Of a DNA stretch of 64,000 nucleotides, positions 37,832-47,815 are shown in pieces. Positions within the stretch are counted from its first letter, which is position 1. Every line of letters begins with the position of its first letter. Below the pieces are notes generated by a model that saw nothing but the letters and a program-made list of their open reading frames with translations, was not told where the DNA came from and searched no databases. Both the position numbers and the translations under genes were made by a program. Source of the stretch: Arenibacter aquaticus (lineage in GTDB: Bacteria; Bacteroidota; Bacteroidia; Flavobacteriales; Flavobacteriaceae); the NCBI RefSeq assembly GCF_003957295.1, contig NZ_RQPJ01000005.1, positions 492,282 to 556,281 on the forward strand. The letters are read 5' to 3'.

Positions 37832-38878
37832 CTAGGATTTGTTGGCCAATTGCCCACAAGCCGCATCAATATCTTTACCCCTGGACCGTCTTACGGTTAC
37901 CGTAATGCCATTTTTTTCCAAAGTATCCACATACATGTCTATAGCTGCTCTATTGGCCTGTTGAAATTCACCGTCATCTATGGGGTTGTATTCTATAAGG
38001 TTTACTTTGGAAGGGGCAAACCTACAAAAATCTACCAAGGCATTCACATCTTTTTGGGTATCGTTGATACCGTCCCATACCACATATTCATAGGTGATCC
38101 TACTTTTTGTTTTTTGATACCAATACTCAAGGGCTTCCCTTAAGTCTGCCAAGGTAAATGTGGCGTTAAACGGCATTATAGAGGTACGCGTCTCATCAAT
38201 GGCCGAATGCAGGGATACTGCCAATTTAAATTTAACGGCCTCATCTGCCATCTTACGAATCATTTTGGGAACACCGGAGGTAGAAACGGTAATTCGTCTT
38301 GGCGACATCCCCAATCCTTCTTCAGAGGTTATCTTGTCTATTGCCTTGAGTACGTTGTTGTAGTTCATGAGAGGTTCTCCCATTCCCATAAAAACAATAT
38401 TGCTCAAAGGCCTATCAAAATACAACCTACTCTCATTGTCAATTGCCACCACCTGATCGTAAATCTCATCAGGATTTAAATTCCGCATCCGTTTAAGTCG
38501 CGCCGTAGCGCAAAATTTACAATCCAAACTACAGCCTACCTGGCTGGATACACAGGCTGTAGTTCTGGTTTTGGTAGGAATCAGGACCGATTCCACAATA
38601 AGGTCGTCATGTAGCCGAACCGCATTCTTTATGGTTCCATCGCTACTGCGTTGCATCTGATCTACTTTGATATGGTTGATCACAAAATTTTCCTCCAGCA
38701 TTTTTCTGGTTGCCTTAGAAATATTGGTCATATCCTCAAAGCTATGGGCCGATTTTTGCCACAGCCATTCATAGACCTGGTTTCCCCTAAAGGCCTTGTC
38801 TCCCTGCGATTCAAAGAACGACCGTAGTTGTTCCTTGGTAAATGCCCTAATATCTCTTTTCTTTTTTGCGACTTCCAC
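37832..38878 (-). CDS. rlmN: Dual-specificity RNA methyltransferase RlmN
   Basis: A 348-residue radical-SAM enzyme methylating A2503 of 23S rRNA and A37 of some tRNAs. CSLDCKFC is the iron-sulfur motif (CxxxCxxC), GMGEPLMNY follows, and the C-terminal AACGQL holds the cysteine of the methyl-transfer mechanism. The start is GTG at 38878. A terminator of queA lies only about 25 bp upstream. Confidence 0.97.
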   Translation of the reverse strand: MEVAKKKRDIRAFTKEQLRSFFESQGDKAFRGNQVYEWLWQKSAHSFEDMTNISKATRKMLEENFVINHIKVDQMQRSSDGTIKNAVRLHDDLIVESVLIPTKTRTTACVSSQVGCSLDCKFCATARLKRMRNLNPDEIYDQVVAIDNESRLYFDRPLSNIVFMGMGEPLMNYNNVLKAIDKITSEEGLGMSPRRITVSTSGVPKMIRKMADEAVKFKLAVSLHSAIDETRTSIMPFNATFTLADLREALEYWYQKTKSRITYEYVVWDGINDTQKDVNALVDFCRFAPSKVNLIEYNPIDDGEFQQANRAAIDMYVDTLEKNGITVTVRRSRGKDIDAACGQLANKS

Positions 38879-38901
38879 TTCTTAAAGATAAATGATTCTA
38901 T

Positions 38902-38950
38902 AAAAAAAATCCCGTCAACCCAGATATATCTCTGATTCTGACGGGATTTT
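38902..38950 (-). terminator. Intrinsic terminator after queA
   Basis: A 12-bp stem (38906-38917 with 38939-38950) with a 21-base loop. A run of A at 38902-38909 gives the T tract on the minus strand. It lies between queA and rlmN. Confidence 0.75.
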
Positions 38951-38967
38951 AATATTAATTTGGATGC

Positions 38968-40017
38968 TTACAATATCAACATAGCATCACCGTAAGAATA
39001 AAACTTATACTGTTCCAAAATTGCCTCCTTATAGGCCTTCTTCATTAGGTCATGCCCCATAAACGCAGATACCATCATTAACAGGGTAGATTTTGGAAGG
39101 TGAAAATTAGTTACCATGGCATTGGCAATACTAAAGTCATATGGAGGAAAGACAAATTTGTTGGTCCAACCCTCAAAGGTATTCAAGGTTTGTTGTGAAG
39201 ACACCGCACTTTCCAAAGCTCTCATGGCAGTGGTACCTACAGCACACACCTTGCGCTTATTAAGCTTGGCCGTGTTCACAATATCTGTTGCTTTCTCATC
39301 AATGATCAGCTCCTCGCTATCCATTTTGTGCTTAGAAAGGTCCTCTACCTCAACAGGATTAAAGGTCCCCAGTCCAACGTGCAAGGTTACCTCTGCAAAA
39401 TCTATACCTTTAATCTCCAACCTTTTCAACAAATGCTTGGAAAAGTGGAGGCCTGCAGTTGGTGCAGCCACGGCTCCTTCGTGCTTGGCATAAATAGTCT
39501 GGTATCTTTTTTCATCCTCGGCCTCTACATCACGCTTAATATATTTGGGCAAGGGTGTTTCACCTAATTCTTTTAATTTTCTTCTAAAATCGGTATAAGA
39601 CCCATCGTATAAGAAACGTAAAGTCCTTCCTCTGGATGTAGTATTGTCTATTACCTCAGCCACCAGGGTTTCATCATCCCCAAAATATAGCTTGTTTCCA
39701 ATTCGTATCTTACGTGCCGGATCTACCAAAACATCCCATAGACGTTGTTCCTCATTTAACTCCCTCAACAAAAAGACCTCAATTCTTGCCCCCGTCTTTT
39801 CTTTGTTACCGTACAACCTAGCAGGAAACACTTTGGTATTGTTAAGCACCATAACATCGCCCTCATCAAAATAATCGATAAGATCCTTAAACATTCTGTG
39901 CTCAATTTTGCCAGTGTCCCTATGAACTACCATTAATTTGGACTCATCCCTATTCTCTGCTGGATACTCTGCCAATAACTCCTTTGGAAGTTCAAAATTG
40001 AAGTGCGATAATTTCAT
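38968..40017 (-). CDS. queA: tRNA preQ1(34) S-adenosylmethionine ribosyltransferase-isomerase
   Basis: A 349-residue enzyme of queuosine synthesis. The start [19 protein letters not shown], the segment [13 protein letters not shown], and [14 protein letters not shown] [14 protein letters not shown] identify it. It has its own promoter upstream. Confidence 0.97.
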   Translation of the reverse strand: MKLSHFNFELPKELLAEYPAENRDESKLMVVHRDTGKIEHRMFKDLIDYFDEGDVMVLNNTKVFPARLYGNKEKTGARIEVFLLRELNEEQRLWDVLVDPARKIRIGNKLYFGDDETLVAEVIDNTTSRGRTLRFLYDGSYTDFRRKLKELGETPLPKYIKRDVEAEDEKRYQTIYAKHEGAVAAPTAGLHFSKHLLKRLEIKGIDFAEVTLHVGLGTFNPVEVEDLSKHKMDSEELIIDEKATDIVNTAKLNKRKVCAVGTTAMRALESAVSSQQTLNTFEGWTNKFVFPPYDFSIANAMVTNFHLPKSTLLMMVSAFMGHDLMKKAYKEAILEQYKFYSYGDAMLIL

Positions 40018-40057
40018 TTAGTATATTCCTTAATATTAGATTAATGTTTTGCGGCTG

Positions 40058-40089
40058 CAAATATACGATGATGCATGGGGCGATGTCAA
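40058..40089 (-). promoter_or_regulatory. Bacteroidota-type promoter of queA
   Basis: On the minus strand TTG at 40089-40087 and TATATTTG at 40065-40058, 21 bp apart, fit the consensus. The queA start lies 40 bp downstream. Confidence 0.7.
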
Positions 40090-40112
40090 GTAAATCCGCA
40101 TTTAAATCAAAA

Positions 40113-41342
40113 TCAGACGGTTTTAACCTGAAATTTTAATTTTTCCATATCCCGCCAAAAATCGGGATAAGACTTGGACACCACCTCGGCATCGTTAAAA
40201 TAAAGAGACGTTTTTAGGGCCAGTGGGGCAAAAGCCATGGCCATTCTATGATCGTTATAGGTATCAATTGCCACATCCTTAACAAAATCCTGTGACGCCT
40301 CCAATGTCAAGGTTTTATCGGTTACGGAAATAGACGCCCCCAATTTGGTCAATTCAGCTTTTAGGGCTTCCAATCTATCGGTCTCCTTTATTTTTAGGGT
40401 ATGCAATCCGGTCATATAACAGGCCACGCCCAGGCCATAACAACTAACCGCTATAGTTTGTGCTATATCTGGCGCATTGGCCAAATCAAAAGTAAAACTA
40501 CTGTCTTTGGGGTTGCCTACTTTTTTTAGTACTATACGATGCCCCTCAAAGGTAGTTTCTACCCCAAAATGGGTATAAATTTCCTGGAGTACGCTATCTC
40601 CCTGAAGGCTGTCTTTGTGATAGGCCGATAGGGATATCTCCGTACCCACCTCACATAGTGACACAATACTGTAAAAGTATGAGGCAGAGCTCCAATCGGA
40701 TTCTACCACCTGAGTACTGGCTACAACCTCGGATTTTGGAGAAACTCTGATTGTATTGCCTTCAAAAGAACTCTCTACCCCTATTTGGGAGAGTAGGCCC
40801 AAGGTCATTTTAATATAGGGCACAGAAGTGATTTTACCCACCAACTCCAATTCCAGACCGTTCTGTAAACTTGGCGCTATCAAAAGCAGTGCGGATATAT
40901 ATTGGCTACTGATATTGGCGGGCAGGCTCACCTGGGTCTTGGTCAGCTTTTTACCCTTTATGGCAATAGGCGGGTATCCTTCGTCCTTTTTGTAGCTTAT
41001 TTCCGCACCTAGGCTCCGCAATGCATCTACCAGTACTTTTATAGGTCTTTCGGTCATCCTTTTAGAACCAGTTAGGGTAACCTCCTTATTTTCCTGTGAA
41101 GCAAAATAGGCAGTTAAAAAGCGCATGGCTGTACCTGCGTGGTGAATATCTACCGTTCCACTGCTGATCTGCAGTCCTTCTTGCATTACTTGGGCATCAT
41201 CCGAATTGGACAGATTTTCAATTTTAATGGCTGGAAACAAGGCTTGTAACAACAACAGCCTATTGGTTTCACTTTTGGATCCCGTAATCGCTATGTCAGA
41301 TTTAATTAGGGTCTCCGATGGGGCAGATAAATGTAGCTTCAA
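40113..41342 (-). CDS. aroA: 3-phosphoshikimate 1-carboxyvinyltransferase (EPSP synthase)
   Basis: A 409-residue shikimate-pathway enzyme. GSKSETNRLLLLQAL near the N-terminus, HHAGTAMRFLTAYFA, and the C-terminal YNDHRMAMAFAPLAL are diagnostic. The start codon is TTG at 41342; a stop lies 6 bases upstream in frame, so nothing longer is possible. It is somewhat short (E. coli 427). It follows the MazG-like gene by 75 bp. Confidence 0.95.
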   Translation of the reverse strand: MKLHLSAPSETLIKSDIAITGSKSETNRLLLLQALFPAIKIENLSNSDDAQVMQEGLQISSGTVDIHHAGTAMRFLTAYFASQENKEVTLTGSKRMTERPIKVLVDALRSLGAEISYKKDEGYPPIAIKGKKLTKTQVSLPANISSQYISALLLIAPSLQNGLELELVGKITSVPYIKMTLGLLSQIGVESSFEGNTIRVSPKSEVVASTQVVESDWSSASYFYSIVSLCEVGTEISLSAYHKDSLQGDSVLQEIYTHFGVETTFEGHRIVLKKVGNPKDSSFTFDLANAPDIAQTIAVSCYGLGVACYMTGLHTLKIKETDRLEALKAELTKLGASISVTDKTLTLEASQDFVKDVAIDTYNDHRMAMAFAPLALKTSLYFNDAEVVSKSYPDFWRDMEKLKFQVKTV

Positions 41343-41405
41343 TTTCTATGGAATTTTTAAGGTGTATTGCGTTGTTTTTTACGCAATCTTACAATTTGCA
41401 AAACG

Positions 41406-41413
41406 ACAAATAT
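41406..41413 (-). promoter_or_regulatory. Putative -7 box upstream of aroA
   Basis: TATATTTG on the minus strand lies between the MazG-like gene and aroA, 64 bp ahead of the aroA start. No TTG is found at the right distance. Confidence 0.4.
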
Positions 41414-41417
41414 ACTA

Positions 41418-41744
41418 CTATTTCAACTTTTTATTGTTATGATGTCGGTCATGATCGCGTTGAGCCTTTAAATCAAGCTTCTTATCAAAGGCCTGCTGTA
41501 GGTTTATTCCCGTTTGGTTTGCCAGACAGAGGACCACAAAGAGTACATCGGCCAATTCCTCTCCCAAGTCTTTGTTTTTGTCCGATTCCTTTTCACTCTG
41601 CTCCCCGTACCTTCTGGCAATTATACGGGCCACTTCCCCTACTTCTTCGGTAAGTTGGGCCATATTGGTAAGCTCGTTAAAATAACGCACTCCATGGTTA
41701 TTGATCCATTCATCTACAGCTTGCTGTGCATTTTCTATATTCAT
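41418..41744 (-). CDS. MazG-like nucleotide pyrophosphohydrolase
   Basis: 108 residues. The all-alpha NTP-PPase motif is complete: EEVGEVARI (EExxE type) and EELADVLF (ExxD). These enzymes hydrolyse non-canonical or excess nucleoside triphosphates. It shares one base with the end of the DUF3857 gene upstream, indicating an operon. Confidence 0.9.
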   Translation of the reverse strand: MNIENAQQAVDEWINNHGVRYFNELTNMAQLTEEVGEVARIIARRYGEQSEKESDKNKDLGEELADVLFVVLCLANQTGINLQQAFDKKLDLKAQRDHDRHHNNKKLK

Positions 41745-43762
41745 TATTCTTTACTTTTAGTCAAAACTATTTTTTCGCTCATTTTATCTACCACCAGCTT
41801 AAAGTACTCCCTCAATGCACTATAATATAATGGCGCTATTACAGATTGGTTTACTCTTGTATTGACCAAGACATTGATCTGATTTGATTGGGCTGCAACA
41901 TTAAATAAAAAGCTTCCCAATTCATCTGGCAACTTCAAACGTGTAGACTCGGGCAAGGACTCTACAATATAACCTTCAGGGATAGCTATACCAATTCTAT
42001 ACTTTGTACTGGAAGGATACCCAAAATCTACAGGAAACTCCCTCTTTTCCAATTTAAAAGGATTTTCTTTTGTCCCTAAAAAAAACATGGGAGAAAAATA
42101 GATACGATCACCAATCATTTCCATGTGATTCTCTGTAACGAACTTATAAGATTCCATGACCGGATGGGCCAAGTCTACATTGTTCTTCACTTCAAAATCC
42201 GAAACCATCATCTCTCCATATTTATTCTCCAATTTTTCAATATAAACATCTTCTTTTTCACTATTAAATTGCTTACGGTAACCCATTGCATCATGACCGG
42301 TCTTAGTCCTCCTAATCATTCCCTCTATATCACCATTTTTCCCTAATCCCACATTAAGGTAGACTGTTTCCTGGGCAATATTCTTAGGATACAAATCAAC
42401 CATCACGGAACTACCGTCTTTATTAACCATCCTACCTTCCCAATTCAAAGCCCTTAAAGGTAATACATTTAAGGAACTGTAGGTATTGGTAGCATCCAGC
42501 AAAATGGTATCATTATCCACCACAACTCCCGAAATTACATAATTATAACCTTCACGTGTTGGAAATACTGGAATACCATTATCACGAGTGCTTACCAGTA
42601 TTGGATTGGAATTAAATCCCGCACTTCTCAGCATGGAAGTAAGCATGAGGTTAATATCTCCAACATTCCCGGTACGCTCCTTATATGCTTGCCTTACCCC
42701 ATTTGTTGCATATTTACCATAATACCCATTCCATTTAACCTGAGATTTTACTTTATCAAAAATTTTTGCAATTTTCTCTAAGGGATCAGTACTATCTGTC
42801 AAAAGAGCGTCCAAATCCTTTTGATAGTACCCTGTCCTATTCAACTCACCTCCAAATTCAGGTCTTTTATATATTGTTTTCACCACGTCTTCCCATGTGG
42901 TTGAATAATGCTCCAAAATACTATTGGGAAACTTAGTAAAGGATAATTCGTACTTTACGCAAGACCTGTAGTTATCTATATTGTTCACATAGGGCTCATT
43001 TTTTAAGGCTGGTACATCTGTTAATTCATAAGAATTCTTATTTATATCAAACCTTAGTTTTGAAGTGTTAAAATTTGTCTTGACTGAAGAAAACCCAGAC
43101 CCAGAACTCCTGGTTTTGGTATGAAAATTTATATCACCAGCAATTACTTCCTGCTTAGCGGATATTGGTAAAAAACCCTTCATATTCAATTTGTAGTTAA
43201 AATACTCGGGGGACATAAAGATTGCGATCAACTTTTTAACAGGGATACTATGCTGCAACTTAAATTCGTCAACGATAGATACAAAAGGAGATTTCACCTT
43301 GTACTTATACTCAATTACAGACCCTTCCTTGACATTTGGCATAGTAAATGTCTTTTGATTATAATACTGGGATAGTTCAATATCAAACTCACCATCGCCC
43401 TTAAGTTTGCTATCCTCTATCTTATCATCTACCAAGTTATAAGTATAAGCTTTTAACTCACTTACTTTTTCCCTCTTTCTAGCATCCTTATAGAGATTTA
43501 TCTTTTTGGTAGCATATTCAAAGCCGTCCTTATTGTACAATTTTATTCTCTCATGGACTTCTGTGATCAATTGAAAACCTTCATTTTCAAAATACTCTAC
43601 AGATGTTTTCCTATATTTATATAAATAGGAAGCTGAAGCGGAGGAATCCGCCACATTGAAGCGCTCTTTCAACTCTTCTTTGGATACCTTACCAAAGTTA
43701 AAATTTTGGGCTATAACAAATTGAAGATTGAGTAGGATGCAGACAAGCATTAATTTTTTCAT
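41744..43762 (-). CDS. DUF3857 exported protein with inactive transglutaminase-like domain
   Basis: A 672-residue exported protein (signal peptide to about residue 19) with an N-terminal DUF3857 domain and a transglutaminase-like domain at about 320-430. Compared with its neighbour, the catalytic Cys is Val 367 (TGNVGDIN) and the His is Tyr 408 (GYNYVI), only the Asp (D423) remains, so peptidase or cross-linking activity is unlikely. A beta-rich C-terminal part follows. It starts 4 bp after the paralogue, so the two are co-expressed. Confidence 0.85.
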   Translation of the reverse strand: MKKLMLVCILLNLQFVIAQNFNFGKVSKEELKERFNVADSSASASYLYKYRKTSVEYFENEGFQLITEVHERIKLYNKDGFEYATKKINLYKDARKREKVSELKAYTYNLVDDKIEDSKLKGDGEFDIELSQYYNQKTFTMPNVKEGSVIEYKYKVKSPFVSIVDEFKLQHSIPVKKLIAIFMSPEYFNYKLNMKGFLPISAKQEVIAGDINFHTKTRSSGSGFSSVKTNFNTSKLRFDINKNSYELTDVPALKNEPYVNNIDNYRSCVKYELSFTKFPNSILEHYSTTWEDVVKTIYKRPEFGGELNRTGYYQKDLDALLTDSTDPLEKIAKIFDKVKSQVKWNGYYGKYATNGVRQAYKERTGNVGDINLMLTSMLRSAGFNSNPILVSTRDNGIPVFPTREGYNYVISGVVVDNDTILLDATNTYSSLNVLPLRALNWEGRMVNKDGSSVMVDLYPKNIAQETVYLNVGLGKNGDIEGMIRRTKTGHDAMGYRKQFNSEKEDVYIEKLENKYGEMMVSDFEVKNNVDLAHPVMESYKFVTENHMEMIGDRIYFSPMFFLGTKENPFKLEKREFPVDFGYPSSTKYRIGIAIPEGYIVESLPESTRLKLPDELGSFLFNVAAQSNQINVLVNTRVNQSVIAPLYYSALREYFKLVVDKMSEKIVLTKSKE

Positions 43763-43766
43763 GTGG

Positions 43767-45683
43767 TTAGTTATTTTTCGTCAATATAATTTTAGCGTTA
43801 TCGTTCTTGGAAACTTCTTTTATAAAACTTCTATAGTCTGCATATTCCTCCTTAGGATATACCCCTTCGTAAACCACGAATTGTCGGGTATATTTTAGTC
43901 TGCTCTCCGACACCTTCTCAATGTCTGCACTATATTTTCCGAATTTATTCTCAATGAATAGGTTATCGGGAGTTGATTCCAATTTATATCCCTTTGGCAA
44001 ATGGATGTCATATTCAGCATTATCAGAAAAACCCCTTTCTATTTCCAATGGCATTTTGCGGTTTCGGTACCTTTGCGGTAGATGAATAGTTTTGTTTAGC
44101 GTATTGACAGGGATAAGCAATAAGGAGCCCGACACAGAAGAAAAATTGCCCGCTCTAAAGTCTATCTCCTGGGTAAATGATACCGACTCTTTATCATTAT
44201 GGAAATCCATACGATCTATATCCATGTCACCCATATGGCCCCATTGACTTTTTATAAACTTTTCCTTTTCTAGCAGCGTCTCCTTCTCTAGGTAATACCT
44301 TTTATTATATCGCAGCCCTTCAGATATAACCTTAGCATTGACAACGACACTCCTATCATCCAGTATTTTTAAATTGGCCTTTACTACCTGACTATTTTCT
44401 AAAGGATCATATTTTGGAGTGCGTATTATTTTGCCACCCTCCGGAGAAATAGCCAAAACATTTCTATTATCGGTAAAATCTCCCAAAAAATTAAAGGGCA
44501 AAGATTGACTTGTACACTCTAACCAGACAGATTTATTATTTTGGATCGGAATGTTTAATATAACGTGATTAGCCTGACCTAACAAGGAAGGGAAACTTTT
44601 ATCCATATCAATCTGATTGTTGGCAGACGCATACACTTCTGTATAGTATGATGTTACCCCTACCACTTCCAGCAAGGCCCTGGTATAGTTGGTCAACCCC
44701 TTACAATCACCGTATTTAACCCTGTCCACTTCCGATGCAGGTATTGGCCTAATCCCGCCAATACCTACTTGCACACTAACATATCTAGTGTTGTTCTGTA
44801 CATAATTATATATTACTCGGGCCTTTTCCAGGGGGCTATTTATTCCTTCAACGAGCCCAAGCACTTTTTTCTTGGTTTCCTCAGAAAGGTCCGTACTCCC
44901 GCTCAACAAATTATCGTAAATCCATTTACCCATGGTCTCCCAATCCCCAGCTTCAATTTCGAAGCCCTCATAATGCGAGCGTAGGGGAGCAATTAGAAGT
45001 ACGGGGGCAATACTCCTAAAATCTGGACTTAGTTCTTCGGGTTCAATAGCCTCTAAGTTTTCTGCTATATAACTTACAACTCCATTTTTACTTTGGTCCA
45101 ATATGTTATATCCCGTAAAATTCTTCTCTTTTTTGCTTAATCCGAGAGCACTATCGTAAACAATATCATAAGTACTTTTTTCCGTGCTTATGTTGTAACC
45201 TTGTAAAGGTCGCCAAAAGGGAATCCAAGTGGTATTGGAGGTCGTAGTTTCGTAATAAAACTCAATGGTATAGGGATAGCTATTAGGAATGTAGCTAAGG
45301 TATTTTACCCTACTGTCTTCATATAAAGAAAAGCTGCTAACCGCCGCCATATCCTTAAAATCACCACTTTTAAACTTTTTTAGTTGCTTGCCAAATTTGT
45401 CATAAGCAATGGCGCCCAAGTTTTTCACCTTAATTTTATCGTCGTAATAAACTTTAAGGTCTAAATGGTCATTTCCCTTACTGTTTAAAATGGTCACCAC
45501 TCTCTTATGGGTTTGCTTTAGACTTTCCAGACCTGCAATTTCAATAGTGGTCGCATTTAACCTTACAACGGCATCAGCGTTTGCGACTAATTTAGCATCA
45601 AGTAATATGGCTTGGTATTCTTTTTTTTGTGCCTTTACTACAAAGAAGAATACACAAAATAGGAGAGAAAAATAAAATCGCAT
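43767..45683 (-). CDS. DUF3857 exported protein with active-type transglutaminase domain
   Basis: 638 residues from ATG 45683 (a TTG six bases upstream is less likely). Signal peptide, DUF3857 domain, then a transglutaminase-like domain at about 285-400 with Cys 327 (YGDCKGL) and His 373 (ANHVIL). The third triad position is Glu 389 (WLECTS) instead of the usual Asp. It is likely periplasmic. It forms a tandem with the inactive paralogue and belongs to the run rsgA-dtd-DUF3857-DUF3857-mazG-like. Confidence 0.87.
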   Translation of the reverse strand: MRFYFSLLFCVFFFVVKAQKKEYQAILLDAKLVANADAVVRLNATTIEIAGLESLKQTHKRVVTILNSKGNDHLDLKVYYDDKIKVKNLGAIAYDKFGKQLKKFKSGDFKDMAAVSSFSLYEDSRVKYLSYIPNSYPYTIEFYYETTTSNTTWIPFWRPLQGYNISTEKSTYDIVYDSALGLSKKEKNFTGYNILDQSKNGVVSYIAENLEAIEPEELSPDFRSIAPVLLIAPLRSHYEGFEIEAGDWETMGKWIYDNLLSGSTDLSEETKKKVLGLVEGINSPLEKARVIYNYVQNNTRYVSVQVGIGGIRPIPASEVDRVKYGDCKGLTNYTRALLEVVGVTSYYTEVYASANNQIDMDKSFPSLLGQANHVILNIPIQNNKSVWLECTSQSLPFNFLGDFTDNRNVLAISPEGGKIIRTPKYDPLENSQVVKANLKILDDRSVVVNAKVISEGLRYNKRYYLEKETLLEKEKFIKSQWGHMGDMDIDRMDFHNDKESVSFTQEIDFRAGNFSSVSGSLLLIPVNTLNKTIHLPQRYRNRKMPLEIERGFSDNAEYDIHLPKGYKLESTPDNLFIENKFGKYSADIEKVSESRLKYTRQFVVYEGVYPKEEYADYRSFIKEVSKNDNAKIILTKNN

Positions 45684-45765
45684 CAACAATAAAAATGTAA
45701 ATATTTATAGCGATGAAATATAGTACTATTCGTACGACTGCTTCAAAAAAAATCGTTTAACGTCA

Positions 45766-46218
45766 TTATTCCCTGTTTTTGGAATCTATTTGTATTGTTA
45801 CCGGTCCGTCATTCAGAAGCGCCACTTTCATATCGGCTCCAAATATTCCAGTGCCTACCTTCTTTCCAAGGTCTTTTTCCAATTGGGACACAAATTGCTC
45901 GTAGAGCGGAACGGCCACCTCTGGTCTTGCCGCTTTTATATAACTGGGTCTATTGCCTTTCTTGGTTGAGGCGTGAAGCGTAAACTGACTAATTACCAAG
46001 GCTTCCCCATTAATCTGAAGCAGTGATAGATTCATGACCCCCTGGGCGTCATTAAAAATCCTTAGATTGGCCACCTTTTTGCAAAGCCATTTTATATCTT
46101 CCTCCGTATCCGCTTCCTCTATACCCAAAAACAAAAGCAGTCCGTTAGAAATTTCCGAAACAACCCGCTGTTCTACCGTTACACTTGCGGTGGTTACTCT
46201 TTGTATGGTTACTCGCAT
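45766..46218 (-). CDS. dtd: D-aminoacyl-tRNA deacylase
   Basis: A 150-residue proofreading enzyme removing D-amino acids from tRNA. The start MRVTIQRVTTASVTV, the SQFTLHA motif and the end motif GxFGADMKVALLNDGPVT are diagnostic. It overlaps the stop of rsgA by one base. Confidence 0.97.
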   Translation of the reverse strand: MRVTIQRVTTASVTVEQRVVSEISNGLLLFLGIEEADTEEDIKWLCKKVANLRIFNDAQGVMNLSLLQINGEALVISQFTLHASTKKGNRPSYIKAARPEVAVPLYEQFVSQLEKDLGKKVGTGIFGADMKVALLNDGPVTIQIDSKNRE

Positions 46219-47168
46219 TATTTTTCCCCGTAGATATCAATTCTATAATTCTCTTGTTCCCCATTTAACATCTGCACATAACTTTTATACCTGCTCCAGG
46301 CCACTTCATTATTGTCCAGGGCTTGTTTTACTGCGCAATGCGGCTCATCTACATGCAAACAATTATTGAACTTACAATCGGATTTCAACTTAAAGAATTC
46401 AGGAAAATAATCTCCTATCTCCTCCTTTTCCATATCCACTATCCCAAATCCTTTTATCCCGGGCGTATCTATTATTTTGGCTCCGAAATCCAGGTCGAAC
46501 ATTTCCGCAAAAGTAGTGGTGTGCTGTCCCTGCATATGTTGTGAGGATATGCTTTTGGTCTTTAGGTCCAGTTGGGGCTCAATGGCATTTACCAAGGTAG
46601 ATTTCCCCACTCCCGAATGTCCGGAAAACATACTTGTTTTCCCCATCATCAACTCCTTAACCTTATCTACATTCTTAGTGGTTTTGGCAGAGATCCCTAT
46701 ACAGGTATACCCTATCTCCCTATACAATTCTGCCAAATATCTAATTTCATCCAACTCCTCTTCAGTATAGGTGTCGATCTTATTAAAAAGCAAAATAGCA
46801 GGAATACCATAGGCTTCGGAAGTCACCAAAAACCGGTCGATAAAACTGGTAAAGGTTGGCGGATTGTTCAAGGTTACCAATAAAAATACCTGATCCAAAT
46901 TGGCCGCGATGATATGTGTTTGTTTGGACAGGTTGACCGATTTTCTAATGATATAGTTTTTCCTGTCCTTAATTTCGGTGATGATACCTTGAGGCGTATC
47001 TTCAGAACTATCCTGTTCAAAGACCACCACATCTCCTACGGAAACAGGATTGGTACTCTTTATCCCCTTAAGGCGAAATTTTCCTTTTATCCTGCATTCG
47101 TAAAAAATACCCTCCTCCGTTTTAACGGTATACCAACTACCGGTAGATTTATATACAGTTCCTTCCAT
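46218..47168 (-). CDS. rsgA: Ribosome small-subunit GTPase RsgA
   Basis: A 316-residue circularly permuted GTPase acting in 30S maturation. N-terminal OB-fold (residues 1-70), NKID (G4) ahead of GHSGVGKSTLVN (G1), and a C-terminal zinc motif, CKFNNCLHVDEPHC. Order G4-G1-G3 is as known for this family. First gene of its run. Confidence 0.96.
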   Translation of the reverse strand: MEGTVYKSTGSWYTVKTEEGIFYECRIKGKFRLKGIKSTNPVSVGDVVVFEQDSSEDTPQGIITEIKDRKNYIIRKSVNLSKQTHIIAANLDQVFLLVTLNNPPTFTSFIDRFLVTSEAYGIPAILLFNKIDTYTEEELDEIRYLAELYREIGYTCIGISAKTTKNVDKVKELMMGKTSMFSGHSGVGKSTLVNAIEPQLDLKTKSISSQHMQGQHTTTFAEMFDLDFGAKIIDTPGIKGFGIVDMEKEEIGDYFPEFFKLKSDCKFNNCLHVDEPHCAVKQALDNNEVAWSRYKSYVQMLNGEQENYRIDIYGEK

Positions 47169-47273
47169 TAAGGTGTTCTAACATATTTATTTACAAAGAA
47201 ACAACTTTAGTTTTATACTAGCCTTTAAAATTGAGCGTTGATAATGCTGTATCAACATATAAACAACCAAAAC

Positions 47274-47714
47274 ATGAAAAAACTATTATTCATTGCCTTT
47301 ATTGTAATGGCCGGATCACTAGAGCTAAATGCCCAACAATTTAAAGTGATAACCAGTGTAGAATCTATTGTTCCCAATGGACTTGGTCGCTCTAGAATAA
47401 TAAGCGCCAATGAAGACAAGGACTACAAAGAGTTTACCAGCGTACAAACAGAGGACGACAACAGCAGAAACAAATCGAAGCGCGACGAGATAAGGGTAAA
47501 GAATTTTGAAGAGACCAAACTTTTAAACTTCTATAATATTGGAGGCATCCGGTTTCAAAATATTGCAGCCAATGATGCCCTAATCACCTCAAAGATCAAC
47601 GCTATGGTAGCTGAGGGATGGGAATTGGCCTTTGTAACCAGTGCGGTTGAAAGTGAAGGTGGCAAGGGAGACGGACAGGGCATTTTTATTACCCGATACA
47701 TTTTTAAAAAATAA
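47274..47714 (+). CDS. Hypothetical secreted protein
   Basis: 146 residues from ATG 47274, chosen because it begins a clean signal peptide (MKKLLFIAFIVMAG..., cleavage after NAQ). The rest is mixed, with no motif I recognise; the segment INAMVAEGWELAFVTSAVESEG resembles the DUF4177-type fold common in short exported proteins, but weakly. A terminator follows. Confidence 0.55.
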   Translation: MKKLLFIAFIVMAGSLELNAQQFKVITSVESIVPNGLGRSRIISANEDKDYKEFTSVQTEDDNSRNKSKRDEIRVKNFEETKLLNFYNIGGIRFQNIAANDALITSKINAMVAEGWELAFVTSAVESEGGKGDGQGIFITRYIFKK

Positions 47715-47733
47715 CGATCCAAGAATACAAAAC

Positions 47734-47763
47734 AAAAAACCCGGTCCTATGGCCGGTTTTTTT
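47734..47763 (+). terminator. Intrinsic terminator after the secreted protein gene
   Basis: AAAAAACCCGG pairs with CCGGTTTTTT with one bulged C, and a T run follows. It lies about 20 bp past the stop. Confidence 0.65.
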
Positions 47764-47815
47764 GTTTTAGTCAGTCTCCATATGGGCTTAAAGCAGCCTA
47801 CAGAAAAATCTTGCC

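Noticed and set aside
38883..38890. TATCTTTA next to the rlmN start as a leaderless promoter
   Set aside because: One base off the consensus, no TTG at the right distance, and too near the start codon.
41367..41386. Stem-loop TTGCGT/ACGCAA ahead of aroA
   Set aside because: Only 6 bp and no T tract; may be chance.
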